64,000 bases of DNA, from contig NZ_CP048117.1 of NCBI RefSeq assembly GCF_000469135.2, positions 186,001-250,000 on the forward strand, written 5' to 3'. Below, piece after piece: positions 41,427 through 49,821 of this stretch; the first letter of the stretch is position 1; every line of letters begins with the position of its first letter. The notes below the pieces were generated by a model that was not told the DNA's origin, searched no databases, and saw only the letters and a list, made by a program, of their open reading frames with translations. A program made the position numbers and the translations under genes. The DNA comes from Bacillus sp. SB49. GTDB lineage: Bacteria > Bacillota > Bacilli > Bacillales > Halobacillaceae.

Positions 41427-41981
41427 TTATTCTTCAGAATCAATAGGGATGTACTCGAAAATCTCTCCACTTTCTATGGAATCGACTAACTTCAACAGCC
41501 ATTTATAATAAGGCTTGGATCCTTCCAACTGACGGTGGATCCGCTCTGCTTCAAATCTGGTGTCCTCATCAATATCCGTAGAATTCATGATCATTTCCAG
41601 TTCAGCTTGTGCCTTTTTTACGGCATCCATATTGATCTTCGCTTCTCTGATCCATTTTCTTGAGAAGAAATTGGAGAAGAAGTTGAAGAAATCTTTTTCT
41701 GCGACAAATGTCTGACGGCGTGTTCCTTTTCGGAATGTCTGCTTGACGATGCTGTAGCTTTGGAGCTTCTTCACTCCTGTGCTCATGCTCGGCTTACTCA
41801 TTCCGAGTTTCTCACGCATTTCATCGAGGGTCATGTCCTTTTCGAAGTACATCGTTCCATAAAGGGTTCCGGCACTCCGCGTCACGCCATACAAATCCAT
41901 CGTTTCTGCTATGGAGTCGATGACTAAGGCTTTGGCATTCTCGATGACGTCTCTGGAGTCATCTTCATGATTCTTGGTCAT
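41427..41981 (-). CDS. gbsR: GbsR-type MarR-fold regulator
   Basis: A 184-residue regulator matching B. subtilis GbsR, the choline-sensing repressor of choline uptake and glycine betaine synthesis. It has a winged-helix with MTLDEMREKLGMSKPSMSTGVKKLQ, then FRKGTRRQTFVAEKDFFNFFSNFFSRKW and a helical dimerisation end. The ATG at 41981 has CGAGGAGGTTTTTA upstream; the open frame extends to 42017 without a better start. It is upstream of and parallel to the symporter. gbsAB are not in this window. Confidence 0.87.
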   Translation of the reverse strand: MTKNHEDDSRDVIENAKALVIDSIAETMDLYGVTRSAGTLYGTMYFEKDMTLDEMREKLGMSKPSMSTGVKKLQSYSIVKQTFRKGTRRQTFVAEKDFFNFFSNFFSRKWIREAKINMDAVKKAQAELEMIMNSTDIDEDTRFEAERIHRQLEGSKPYYKWLLKLVDSIESGEIFEYIPIDSEE

Positions 41982-42015
41982 TAAAAACCTCCTCGCCACG
42001 CATGCAGTAAAGTTC

Positions 42016-42075
42016 ATTAAATTTTTTCTTTACAAACTTATCTTAACGAATATAATCTGCTTGTCAAAATTTAAT
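42016..42075. repeat. Long inverted repeat flanking the gbsR promoter
   Basis: ATTAAATTTT (42016-42025) and AAAATTTAAT (42066-42075) form a perfect 10-bp inverted repeat with a 40-bp centre. The centre contains most of the gbsR promoter. This geometry suits two regulator dimers or a looped complex. The rest of 42076-42410 is AT-rich. One possible forward promoter is TTGACA (42142) with TAATGT (42165). Confidence 0.55.
42040..42067 (-). promoter_or_regulatory. Promoter of gbsR
   Basis: On the minus strand TTGACA (42067-42062) is followed after 16 bp by TAAGAT (42045-42040), about 60 bp before the start codon. Confidence 0.7.
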
Positions 42076-42413
42076 CTTTTTTGAATATGTACTGAGCCTT
42101 GCTATCCCATAGGTTATACAAGATTCATTTTTATTTTTCCTTTGACAGCAAATTATAAACATGTTAATGTTGAAAATTTGCAAAAAAATAGCTGATAATG
42201 TCGAAAAGAATAGGGAATAGTCGAAAAAAGCATGAAAAATCATAAAAAAAGATAAATACTTCCTGTAGAATGACCTCCCATTCCCCCTTTTATTCGTAAA
42301 GGGAAAAGAAAGGTATGACAGTGTTTGGAAAAGGGGACGATGATACAGAATTGTCACAAAATCCGGCGCCTTTTCTTTAGAAACCGTCAAAGATATGAAT
42401 TATAATGTAGATA

Positions 42414-42431
42414 ATGTGAAGTTTTTCACAA
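42414..42431 (+). promoter_or_regulatory. Rex-type operator upstream of cydDC
   Basis: A-TGTGAA-GTTT-TTCACA-A matches the Rex consensus TTGTGAA-N4-TTCACAA at all but the first base. It is 8 bp downstream of a TATAAT (42401-42406) and 29 bp before the first gene. Rex is the NADH/NAD-responsive repressor that controls cyd genes in B. subtilis, so expression should rise when oxygen is low. Confidence 0.82.
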
Positions 42432-42460
42432 AAATGCATATAAGGAGCTAATGAACAGCT

Positions 42461-44185
42461 ATGAAGCAACTAAGCCGTGTAGCTTTTCGTAATAAAGGTG
42501 TGCTATGGGCATTGATTGTAACCTCCTTCCTGATCGGGGCAACCATTATTGGTCAATCCTATTTCTTCGTAGCGATTGTCGACCGGATCTTTCTCGGTAA
42601 CGAAAGCTTCGGGGAGATTGTGCCGCTTCTTGCGGGCTTATTACTGGTGTTGGCAGGACGCACATTCTTCACATGGTGGAACGGAAGAATTGGAGTGAAA
42701 ATGGCAGCAGATTCGAAACGATATTTTCGCAGGCAGGTGCTGTCTAAGTTCACCAGGAATCCGCTGCAGTCCGCAATGGAAGGTCAATCCGGGCGTAAAG
42801 TAAGTGTCCTTATGGATTCCGTAGATGAAATCGACGGTTATTATAGTAGTTATCTGCCACAAATGATTCAGACGATGATTATTCCTTTTATGATCTTGAT
42901 TGTTGTATTTGCGGAACATTTATATTCTGGATTGATCATGATCATTACCGCACCGTTTATTCCATTATTTATGGCGATTATCGGCGTGATGACGAAGAAG
43001 AAATCGGAAGAACAAATGGAGAAGCTGTCTGCCTTCTCCGGGAAATTCCTCGATACACTGCAGGGTCTTACAACGCTTAAATTGTTTGGACGTTCCAAAC
43101 AGCAGGTGAAGGAAATTGAAACAAGCAGTCACGGTTTTCGGGATGCCACGATGGAAGTATTGAAGGTGGCGTTTGTATCCTCTTTGATGCTCGAATTTAT
43201 TTCTATGTTAAGCATTGGACTGATTGCATTGGAAATTGCAATTCGATTGGTCGTTTATGAACAAATATCCTTCTTCTCCAGTTTCTTCATTCTTATACTT
43301 GCTCCGGAGTTTTACTTAACATTAAAAGATTTCGGCAGCGCGTTCCATACAGGGAGAGGGAGTGCCGGTGCCGCCAATCAACTGGCTGCGGAACTGGAAA
43401 AAGAGGAAGAGGATTTGAACTGGGGAGAAGAAAGGCTGGTCACTGATGCTCCTCCGCTTATAGAGTTCAAAGAGGTCTCTTTTCAATACGGGGAAGGGTT
43501 CTCTCTCCAGGACCTTAACTTAAAATTACCCTCAGGAACGCAATTGGCGATCGTGGGAAAGAGTGGCGCAGGAAAGACGACCGCTCTCCATATGTTTGCG
43601 GGTCTCGTAAAACCTCAGAAGGGCGAAATTATTGTTAATGGAAAATCATTATTTTCTTATCATGAGGAAGATTGGTTCAGACGTGTCAGTTACATTTCCC
43701 AGAATCCGTATCTATTCTCCGGGACAATGGCAGAGAATATCGCAATCGGTGACAACGGTCGTCACTCGATGGAAGAGATCAGGGAAGCGGCGCGTAAGGC
43801 CGGTATATCAGATTTAATTGAATCGCTGGATCAAGGGTATGACACTCCTGTTGGAGAGGGAGGGCGCGGCCTTTCCGGCGGGGAAAAACAGAGGCTGGCA
43901 ATCGCACGGGCTTTTCTGAAGAAACCATCGATCATCTTGTTTGATGAACCGACAACCGGCCTTGACCTAAAGACGGAACGGGTTCTTCAGCATTCCATAG
44001 CTGCATTGGCAGAGTACTCTACGATCATTACAGTGGCCCACCGTCTGCACACCATCAAAAACGCTGACCAAATTTTATTTCTTGATAAAGGGGAACAGGT
44101 TGGCCTCGGGACCCATGAAGCGCTGCTTCAAGAGGTTCCTGAATATAGACGGATGGTGACTGTACAGAAAGGAGACAGCACGTGA
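42461..44185 (+). CDS. cydD: ABC exporter subunit CydD (cytochrome bd assembly; CydC in B. subtilis naming)
   Basis: Half of the heterodimeric exporter needed to assemble cytochrome bd oxidase; it exports reduced thiols in E. coli. The 574-residue product has a six-helix exporter domain (to about residue 310, with FLDTLQGLTTLKLFGRS typical of CydD). The ATPase domain has Walker A GKSGAGKTT, signature LSGGEKQR and Walker B IILFDEPTTGLD. TAAGGAGCTAATGAACAGCT is upstream. The stop overlaps the partner gene's start. Unlike B. subtilis, cydAB are not directly upstream. Confidence 0.93.
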   Translation: MKQLSRVAFRNKGVLWALIVTSFLIGATIIGQSYFFVAIVDRIFLGNESFGEIVPLLAGLLLVLAGRTFFTWWNGRIGVKMAADSKRYFRRQVLSKFTRNPLQSAMEGQSGRKVSVLMDSVDEIDGYYSSYLPQMIQTMIIPFMILIVVFAEHLYSGLIMIITAPFIPLFMAIIGVMTKKKSEEQMEKLSAFSGKFLDTLQGLTTLKLFGRSKQQVKEIETSSHGFRDATMEVLKVAFVSSLMLEFISMLSIGLIALEIAIRLVVYEQISFFSSFFILILAPEFYLTLKDFGSAFHTGRGSAGAANQLAAELEKEEEDLNWGEERLVTDAPPLIEFKEVSFQYGEGFSLQDLNLKLPSGTQLAIVGKSGAGKTTALHMFAGLVKPQKGEIIVNGKSLFSYHEEDWFRRVSYISQNPYLFSGTMAENIAIGDNGRHSMEEIREAARKAGISDLIESLDQGYDTPVGEGGRGLSGGEKQRLAIARAFLKKPSIILFDEPTTGLDLKTERVLQHSIAALAEYSTIITVAHRLHTIKNADQILFLDKGEQVGLGTHEALLQEVPEYRRMVTVQKGDST

Positions 44186-45891
44186 TGAAAGAATTGAGAG
44201 AAGTCATCCACCTGGTCGTCAAGGAAAAGAGAGACATCGTCTTATCTGTTCTTTTCGGATTTCTTGCCGGAATGTCCGCGGTGGGTCTGTTTGCCTCAAG
44301 CGGCTATCTAATTTCCCGTGCAGCACTGATTCCACCGTTGTACGCCTTGACTGTCATGATTGCTTTCTTGAAACTGTTCGGCTTCGCCAGAGCGCTTGGC
44401 AGGTATGCAGAGCGGTATTTTTCACACAGGGCTACGTTTACCATATTGAGTAATATCCGTTTGGCATTCTATAAAAAACTGGAGCCTCATGCACCCCGGA
44501 TTTTTCGGAGATATCGGAGTGGAGACTTATTAGCCAGAATAGTCGGGGACGTTGAAAGCCTGCAGAACTTCTTTCTGCGCGTTTACTATCCGCCGGTCGT
44601 CCTTGTGATTATCTTCCTTGCAACAATCGTATTCACGGCTATTTTCAGCTTGCCTGTGGCGCTTGTTCTGTTGGGTGGCCTTGTTGTCACCGGCCTCTTC
44701 ATCCCGTCCTGGTATGCAGTAAAGCAGCGGAAGTTAGGGAGCCGTGTGCGAACCGCTCGCGGGGCTCTGTCCACTGAAGCGACAGAATTTCTGTATGGAT
44801 TCCGGGATTTAAAGATTTATCAGCAATTGGAAGGAAGAGAGAACAGCTTGCGTGAGGCAGCGGGAACGTATATTCATGAACAGGAACGGGACGGAAAAGC
44901 GATGCTTGCCAGTCTGTCATGGAACACAGGAGTATCCCTTATCGTCTCCTGGGTTGTGCTAGGCGTCGGGGCATATCTTGTTGCCCGAGGGGATCTCAAT
45001 GGTCTTTTCCTTGCCATGCTTGTCATGATATCGTTGACGGTTTTTGAAAATGCGACACCAATGGCCGTTCTACCTTCGCATCTGGATGACAGCAAGCGTG
45101 CAGCGGAACGACTCTTTACCATCACAGAGGAAGAGAGTGTACCTACTACGTCCGAGTTAAACGTTGAATCAGGTGCTCCAGCCATCGAATTTGAACATGT
45201 CGATTACACGTTTCCTAATGAAGAAAGAAAGGCTTTATCCGACGTGTCCCTCTCTATTCCGGCCGGATCCAAGACGGCCATCGTTGGAGCGAGTGGGTCG
45301 GGGAAGTCTACATTACTGCAGCTTATGCTTCACTTTCAGCTGCCAGATCAGGGGAGTGTAAAAGTGAACGGCGTGCCGATCGAGCAGGTTAAGGAAGAAA
45401 GCGTATGGGCGCGGAGTAATGTGGTTCTTCAAGAAAACCACTACTTTTATGGCACAATCGAAGAGAACTTGGCCATTGCAAGGGACGGTTTGACACAGTT
45501 GGAGATGAAGCAGGCTTTGAAAGATGTCGGGCTGGATTTTTCTCTTGAACAGGTCGTTCTTGAAAAAGGGGAAAACTTGTCCGGCGGAGAGAAACAGCGT
45601 CTTGCAATTGCCAGAGCATTTTTGAAAGGGGAGAAGTGGTGGATGCTTGATGAACCAACCTCTTCCGTTGATGCTTTGACAGAACAATCTATTTATAAGC
45701 ATCTCTATCAGAAAGCCGAGCGTGATACGGTCATCCTTGTTAGCCATCGTCTGTCCGGCCTGGAGAAGATGGATCAAATCATAGTGATGGACCAGGGTAT
45801 GGTGATAGAAACAGGGTCTTATGAGACATTAATGAGAAAACGCGGACATTTTTACGAATGGAAGCAGGTAGAGAAGGACATCTTTTTGTAA
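44182..45891 (+). CDS. cydC: ABC exporter subunit CydC (cytochrome bd assembly; CydD in B. subtilis naming)
   Basis: Second half of the cytochrome bd assembly exporter. The 569-residue product has the exporter fold with the early helix SAVGLFASSGYLISRAAL typical of CydC. The ATPase domain has Walker A GASGSGKST, signature LSGGEKQR and Walker B WWMLDEPTSSVD. Start is GTG 44182 or ATG 44185; AAAGGAGAC suits either. It overlaps cydD by four bases, so both are made together. Followed by a strong terminator. Confidence 0.93.
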   Translation: MMKELREVIHLVVKEKRDIVLSVLFGFLAGMSAVGLFASSGYLISRAALIPPLYALTVMIAFLKLFGFARALGRYAERYFSHRATFTILSNIRLAFYKKLEPHAPRIFRRYRSGDLLARIVGDVESLQNFFLRVYYPPVVLVIIFLATIVFTAIFSLPVALVLLGGLVVTGLFIPSWYAVKQRKLGSRVRTARGALSTEATEFLYGFRDLKIYQQLEGRENSLREAAGTYIHEQERDGKAMLASLSWNTGVSLIVSWVVLGVGAYLVARGDLNGLFLAMLVMISLTVFENATPMAVLPSHLDDSKRAAERLFTITEEESVPTTSELNVESGAPAIEFEHVDYTFPNEERKALSDVSLSIPAGSKTAIVGASGSGKSTLLQLMLHFQLPDQGSVKVNGVPIEQVKEESVWARSNVVLQENHYFYGTIEENLAIARDGLTQLEMKQALKDVGLDFSLEQVVLEKGENLSGGEKQRLAIARAFLKGEKWWMLDEPTSSVDALTEQSIYKHLYQKAERDTVILVSHRLSGLEKMDQIIVMDQGMVIETGSYETLMRKRGHFYEWKQVEKDIFL

Positions 45892-45895
45892 TACC

Positions 45896-45934
45896 AAAAA
45901 AACCCCCTCCGGCTTTGGAAGCGGAGGGGGTTTA
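45896..45934. terminator. Bidirectional terminator after cydDC
   Basis: AACCCCCTCCG (45901-45911) pairs with CGGAGGGGGTT (45922-45932), with an A-run on the left and TTTA on the right. Confidence 0.88.
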
Positions 45935-45966
45935 TAATGGAGATAAGATTCATAGGACGAGATAGG

Positions 45967-46332
45967 TCAATAATAGTATGGGTACGGGTAGGAATAATAA
46001 GGATACGGTGCGTAATAGGGTATAAGCGCGAGGGTAGCGAGTCCGGCCAATGGAAGCAGGACATTTTGGAAGCGGCGGGCTCTCCAATAGCCGTACTGGC
46101 GTTCACCGGTGTTGTCCTTCCCCTCATTCCTATCCACATCTTCACTGACAAGCATCGCCACCTGATCCGGAGTGACGTCGGTGATGATCCCGTTTAACGT
46201 TCTTCCGTCCTTCAGTTTGACGTTGACGTGATAGTACTGGTACCTCGTGCATTGTTCGTAAGTAGGTTTCATTTGCTCGGGGGAGGACATGTTCTGATTT
46301 TGCTTCACTTTCACCAACTCCTCAGAAACCAT
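45967..46332 (-). CDS. Unknown small protein with LSm-like core and Tyr/Pro-rich tail
   Basis: A 121-residue protein. Residues about 30-65 (YYHVNVKLKDGRTLNGIITDV, TPDQVAMLV) have the strand pattern of an Sm/LSm-like beta barrel. A charged linker follows, then a hydrophobic segment (FQNVLLPLAGLATLALI) and a tail made almost only of Tyr and Pro (PYYAPYPYYSYPYPYYY). The ATG at 46332 has AGGTGAAT upstream. It lies alone between cydC and the metallo-hydrolase. I do not recognise a named family. The tail recalls coat or surface proteins of spore formers; that is only an analogy. Confidence 0.7.
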   Translation of the reverse strand: MVSEELVKVKQNQNMSSPEQMKPTYEQCTRYQYYHVNVKLKDGRTLNGIITDVTPDQVAMLVSEDVDRNEGKDNTGERQYGYWRARRFQNVLLPLAGLATLALIPYYAPYPYYSYPYPYYY

Positions 46333-46437
46333 GATATTCACCTAGTTCGGGAAGTGTGACACGTATTCTGAGAGAAAACGTTACCAATGTGACATGGTTT
46401 TTTGTAGAATGGAAGTGATTGGAAGGGAGAGGGGTAA

Positions 46438-47394
46438 ATGAAGATTCCATGGAAACTTGCAGAAGATACGTATCTCATTGATGGTATGGATATGGGATTG
46501 GAAGGTCGCACAGGTACATATGTGCTGACAGGAGAAAACATCGTCTTAGTTGAAACAGGAGCCAGCTTGTCCGTAAAGGAAGTCAAGGCGGGGCTGCAGG
46601 AGTTGAATATTTCCCTGGATCGTGTGAAGACCATCATACTTACACATATTCATTTGGACCATGCAGGTGGGGCAGGACTCCTGTTGCAAGACTGCCCGAA
46701 TGCGGAAGTGATCGTCCATGAGAAAGGGAAACGACACCTGATCGATCCATCCCGATTGATCCAAGGTGCAAAAATGGTCTATGGAACCAAGTTTAATGAG
46801 TTGTTCGATCCTATCGTACCAATACCGGAAAATCGTTTGTGTGTAAAAAAAGAAGGAGAAACAATGCCCCTGTCGCCCGAACGGGTGTTGACCTTCTACG
46901 ATACACCGGGACATGCCAAACATCATCTTGGTATTCACGATTCGCTGACGAACGGAATATTTACCGGCGATACATGCGGGATTCGTTACCACCAAACAGA
47001 TGATCACGGATTGATCTTTCACTTACCGACGACCTCTCCGAATCAGTTCGACCCTGGAGCGATGGAGCAATCTATAAGAATGTTTCGGGATGTAAATCCA
47101 GACAGGCTTTATTTCGGCCATTTCGGGATGGGGGAAGATCCTGATCAAACGTTTGACCAAGTGCTTGAATGGCTTCCCGTATTTACGAATACTTCCTATG
47201 AGATTCTTAGTGATGGAGGAGGAGTACTGGACATTCAAACCTCCTTGATGAATAAAGTTTCATCATTCTTAAAAGAACACGGCATACCTGACGATCATCA
47301 CATCTATACTATATTGAAATTGGATATGGAAGTATGCGCCATGGGACTGGCTGACTATTGGATGAATACAGGGAAACAAACAGGTTCTTCTTAA
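46438..47394 (+). CDS. MBL-fold metallo-hydrolase
   Basis: A 318-residue metallo-beta-lactamase-fold enzyme with the zinc motif THIHLDHAGG (HxHxDH) near residue 70. A second histidine is in TPGHAKHH (near 160), an aspartate in GDTCG, and a final histidine in FGHFGMG. The last 85 residues form an extra helical domain. Substrate unknown; thiol-ester or lactone hydrolysis would fit the family. GGAGAGGGGTAA precedes the ATG. Single gene with its own terminator. Confidence 0.87.
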   Translation: MKIPWKLAEDTYLIDGMDMGLEGRTGTYVLTGENIVLVETGASLSVKEVKAGLQELNISLDRVKTIILTHIHLDHAGGAGLLLQDCPNAEVIVHEKGKRHLIDPSRLIQGAKMVYGTKFNELFDPIVPIPENRLCVKKEGETMPLSPERVLTFYDTPGHAKHHLGIHDSLTNGIFTGDTCGIRYHQTDDHGLIFHLPTTSPNQFDPGAMEQSIRMFRDVNPDRLYFGHFGMGEDPDQTFDQVLEWLPVFTNTSYEILSDGGGVLDIQTSLMNKVSSFLKEHGIPDDHHIYTILKLDMEVCAMGLADYWMNTGKQTGSS

Positions 47395-47402
47395 TGGCGA
47401 TA

Positions 47403-47454
47403 ATCCGAACGGTCCTTCCAATTCGCAAAAAAGTGGGCGGCCGTTCGGATTTTT
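47403..47454 (+). terminator. Terminator after the MBL-fold gene
   Basis: ATCCGAACGG (47403-47412) pairs perfectly with CCGTTCGGAT (47441-47450), followed by TTTT. The loop is long (28 nt). Confidence 0.75.
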
Positions 47455-47532
47455 CGTACTTGCTTTCATGTGAAAAGTGAAACTTCATGGAGGGATGAAA
47501 CGTAAAGAAATATATAAAAGGGGGAAGTACAT

Positions 47533-49245
47533 ATGCTTGGTATGTTACTTGCGTCGGTATTATCATTTATTCTCTATTTCATACTGACGATCATTGCTTA
47601 TTTCAAAAACAGAATGCGTAGAACGAAGATTATGAAAACAGGCATCGGCCTGTTCGTGTTCGGTATGGTTGTTATGGTCATCGTTGTTTATGTTTTCATG
47701 CCTACGATTACGATTCCAAATCTATTAGTACTGAATGCGATTGTCGCCATCGTACTCGTACCTCTTGTCTATGGGGGAGCGAAAATACCGGTTTCTATGC
47801 CGGCAGCAACCCGGTCGCTTACCGGAGGAGTCGTTCTCCTCGTTGCTGTGGCCATCCTTGCTGTATTCGTATACAGCATCATCGCTTTGCAGACGTCTCA
47901 CGATACGATCACGCAGTCCCAAGAGGAAGAAGCGAAGCCGTTGAATGAAGAAAACACGCCGATTTCCGTAGCACCTGAATCGGCGCGGAACAAAGTTCAA
48001 AAAGCGATGAGTGTCGTTCCGAACACACAGTTTTATGATCTTGGAAAACTACAGGCTCAACAGGTAGATGGAGAAATCGTTTATATCGCACCTGTCGAAT
48101 TCTCGAGTTTCTGGAGATACTTCCGAGGAAAAGAAACGGAAGGCTACTTCTCTATCTCAGCGACGAACATCAATGCGCAGCCGGAATTTGTGGAAAGTAA
48201 GATGCGGTACACGAACTCCAGCTATTTCCAACACAACGTGCAGCGGGCGGTATATAATAAACACCCGAATTACATTCAGAGTGGAGAAGCGCAAATCGAG
48301 GTGGACGATGAAGGGAAACCTTGGTATGTCCAAACCATATACAAACCGTTGTTCTTCTCGAATCGTCCGGATATGGACGAGATTAAAGTAGCAGTTGTCG
48401 ATCCGGTATCCGGTAATGTGAAAACCTATGACTCGGCAAAAGCGCCGGAATTCATAGAGGGATCTGTCAGCTCGGAGTTAGCGGCATTGGAGAACGAATA
48501 CTTCGGTAAATACATTAATGGTTGGTTAAACTCAATTTTCGGCAAGAAAGATGTCAAAATCCCGAATGAATCCGGAACAGAAAGCAGCGTCACTCCGATC
48601 TTTAACGAGCAGGGAGAAATGTTCTATTTCACCGACATGGCCTCACCGAAAGAAAACATCGACTCCGCGCTTGGTTATACGCTTATTCATGCCAGGACCG
48701 GTGAGCTGACTTACTACAATGGTCAAAAAAATCAAGGGATCATGGACAGCAAAGGTGCTATTCAAATTGTAGATAAGCAGTATCCGGAGAAGAAATGGAC
48801 CGGAACCATGCCGGTGCTCTATAACGTAGACGGAGAACCAACCTGGATCGTCAACGTATTGGATCCGAACGGTTTGTTCAAACAGTATGCGTACATCAAA
48901 GCATCTGATTCCGATTTTGCCGTTTTCGGTGATACAGCGAAGCAGACCTTGAATGCATATCGTCTGCAGGTTGCACAGGATCCAAGTAATGTGGAGGGAA
49001 GCGAAGCGGTTGATTTGTCAGAAAAGAGCGGTGTCATCAACCGGGTCTTGGTTACCTCCACGGAGTCCCGTCAATCGGTGCAATTCCTTCTAGAAGGCGA
49101 TACGACGATTTATACCGTTACGACGAGCAAAGCGCCTCTCGCCATATTCCTGAAAGAGGGAGACCAGGTCGAGATGCAGGTGCGTGTTCGTGAGAATGGT
49201 ACAGGAACCGTAGAAGAGATGCAGATCGAGGGAATTACACAATAA
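47533..49245 (+). CDS. Unknown membrane-anchored protein with large extracytoplasmic domain
   Basis: A 570-residue protein. Four hydrophobic helices occupy the N-terminus (about 3-24, 36-58, 60-82 and 96-118). A soluble region of about 450 residues follows. That region contains at least two similar beta patterns (VVDPVSGNVKTYD and LIHARTGELTYYN) that recall PepSY-type repeats, and ends in an OB-like strand pattern (LKEGDQVEMQVRVRENG). AAAGGGGGAAGTACAT precedes the ATG. No catalytic motif was found and I do not recognise the family. Single gene with a terminator. Confidence 0.8.
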   Translation: MLGMLLASVLSFILYFILTIIAYFKNRMRRTKIMKTGIGLFVFGMVVMVIVVYVFMPTITIPNLLVLNAIVAIVLVPLVYGGAKIPVSMPAATRSLTGGVVLLVAVAILAVFVYSIIALQTSHDTITQSQEEEAKPLNEENTPISVAPESARNKVQKAMSVVPNTQFYDLGKLQAQQVDGEIVYIAPVEFSSFWRYFRGKETEGYFSISATNINAQPEFVESKMRYTNSSYFQHNVQRAVYNKHPNYIQSGEAQIEVDDEGKPWYVQTIYKPLFFSNRPDMDEIKVAVVDPVSGNVKTYDSAKAPEFIEGSVSSELAALENEYFGKYINGWLNSIFGKKDVKIPNESGTESSVTPIFNEQGEMFYFTDMASPKENIDSALGYTLIHARTGELTYYNGQKNQGIMDSKGAIQIVDKQYPEKKWTGTMPVLYNVDGEPTWIVNVLDPNGLFKQYAYIKASDSDFAVFGDTAKQTLNAYRLQVAQDPSNVEGSEAVDLSEKSGVINRVLVTSTESRQSVQFLLEGDTTIYTVTTSKAPLAIFLKEGDQVEMQVRVRENGTGTVEEMQIEGITQ

Positions 49246-49249
49246 ACGG

Positions 49250-49283
49250 AAGCAGCAGGTTGATCGTACCTGCTGCTTTTTTT
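49250..49283 (+). terminator. Terminator after the 570-residue membrane protein gene
   Basis: AAGCAGCAGGT (49250-49260) pairs with ACCTGCTGCTT (49268-49278), then T5. Confidence 0.92.
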
Positions 49284-49325
49284 ATGTGGTAAAATGGGTA
49301 ACAGATAACTATAGGAGGGATTTGT

Positions 49326-49703
49326 ATGTCAGAATTTGCTACAGCAATAAATTGTATGGATGGAAGAGTTCAACTTCCTGTCATCAAATGGATGCAGGAA
49401 CAGTATGGTGCTCCGTATATCGACATGATTACAGAAGCTGGACCGACCAAATACCTGTTAGAAGGGACAGAAGACCAGCTGGCTGCCGTTAAGTCCAAGC
49501 TTCGCATTTCTGCAGAAAACCATGGTTCCGGAGTACTTGCCATCGTAGGTCACCATGACTGTGCCGGTAACCCTTGCCCTCGTGAAGAGAAGGAAGAACA
49601 GATTAAGAAGGCTGTGGATTTGGTTCATTCTTGGGACCTCCAGTTGAAAGTAATCGGCCTGTTCGTCAATGATCAATGGCAGGTAGAAACAGTAACGGAA
49701 TAA
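49326..49703 (+). CDS. Small beta-carbonic-anhydrase-like protein
   Basis: A 125-residue protein with two zinc-site motifs of beta-carbonic anhydrases in the right order: INCMDGR (C-x-D-x-R, residues 9-13) and GHHDCAG (H-x2-C, near 77-80). It is much shorter than classical enzymes (about 190-220 residues) and belongs to a compact group seen in Bacillales. Activity is plausible but unproven. TAGGAGGGATTTGT precedes the ATG. Own terminator follows. Confidence 0.78.
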   Translation: MSEFATAINCMDGRVQLPVIKWMQEQYGAPYIDMITEAGPTKYLLEGTEDQLAAVKSKLRISAENHGSGVLAIVGHHDCAGNPCPREEKEEQIKKAVDLVHSWDLQLKVIGLFVNDQWQVETVTE

Positions 49704-49714
49704 AAGAAATGCTG

Positions 49715-49741
49715 AAAACCCGGAATCCTCCGGGTTTTTTG
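49715..49741 (+). terminator. Terminator after the carbonic-anhydrase-like gene
   Basis: AACCCGGA (49717-49724) pairs with TCCGGGTT (49729-49736), loop ATCC, then T-run. Confidence 0.9.
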
Positions 49742-49821
49742 TTCGCCTGCATTGGAGCAGGTTCCCATCCTCTTATACAATGGGGGTGGTTTTAATAAAA
49801 GAGGAAAAAGGTGTTGGAGGA

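Noticed and set aside
41427-42017. Longer start of the GbsR-type protein
   Set aside because: The ATG at 41981 has a strong ribosome-binding site and matches the family length; the extra 12 residues do not.
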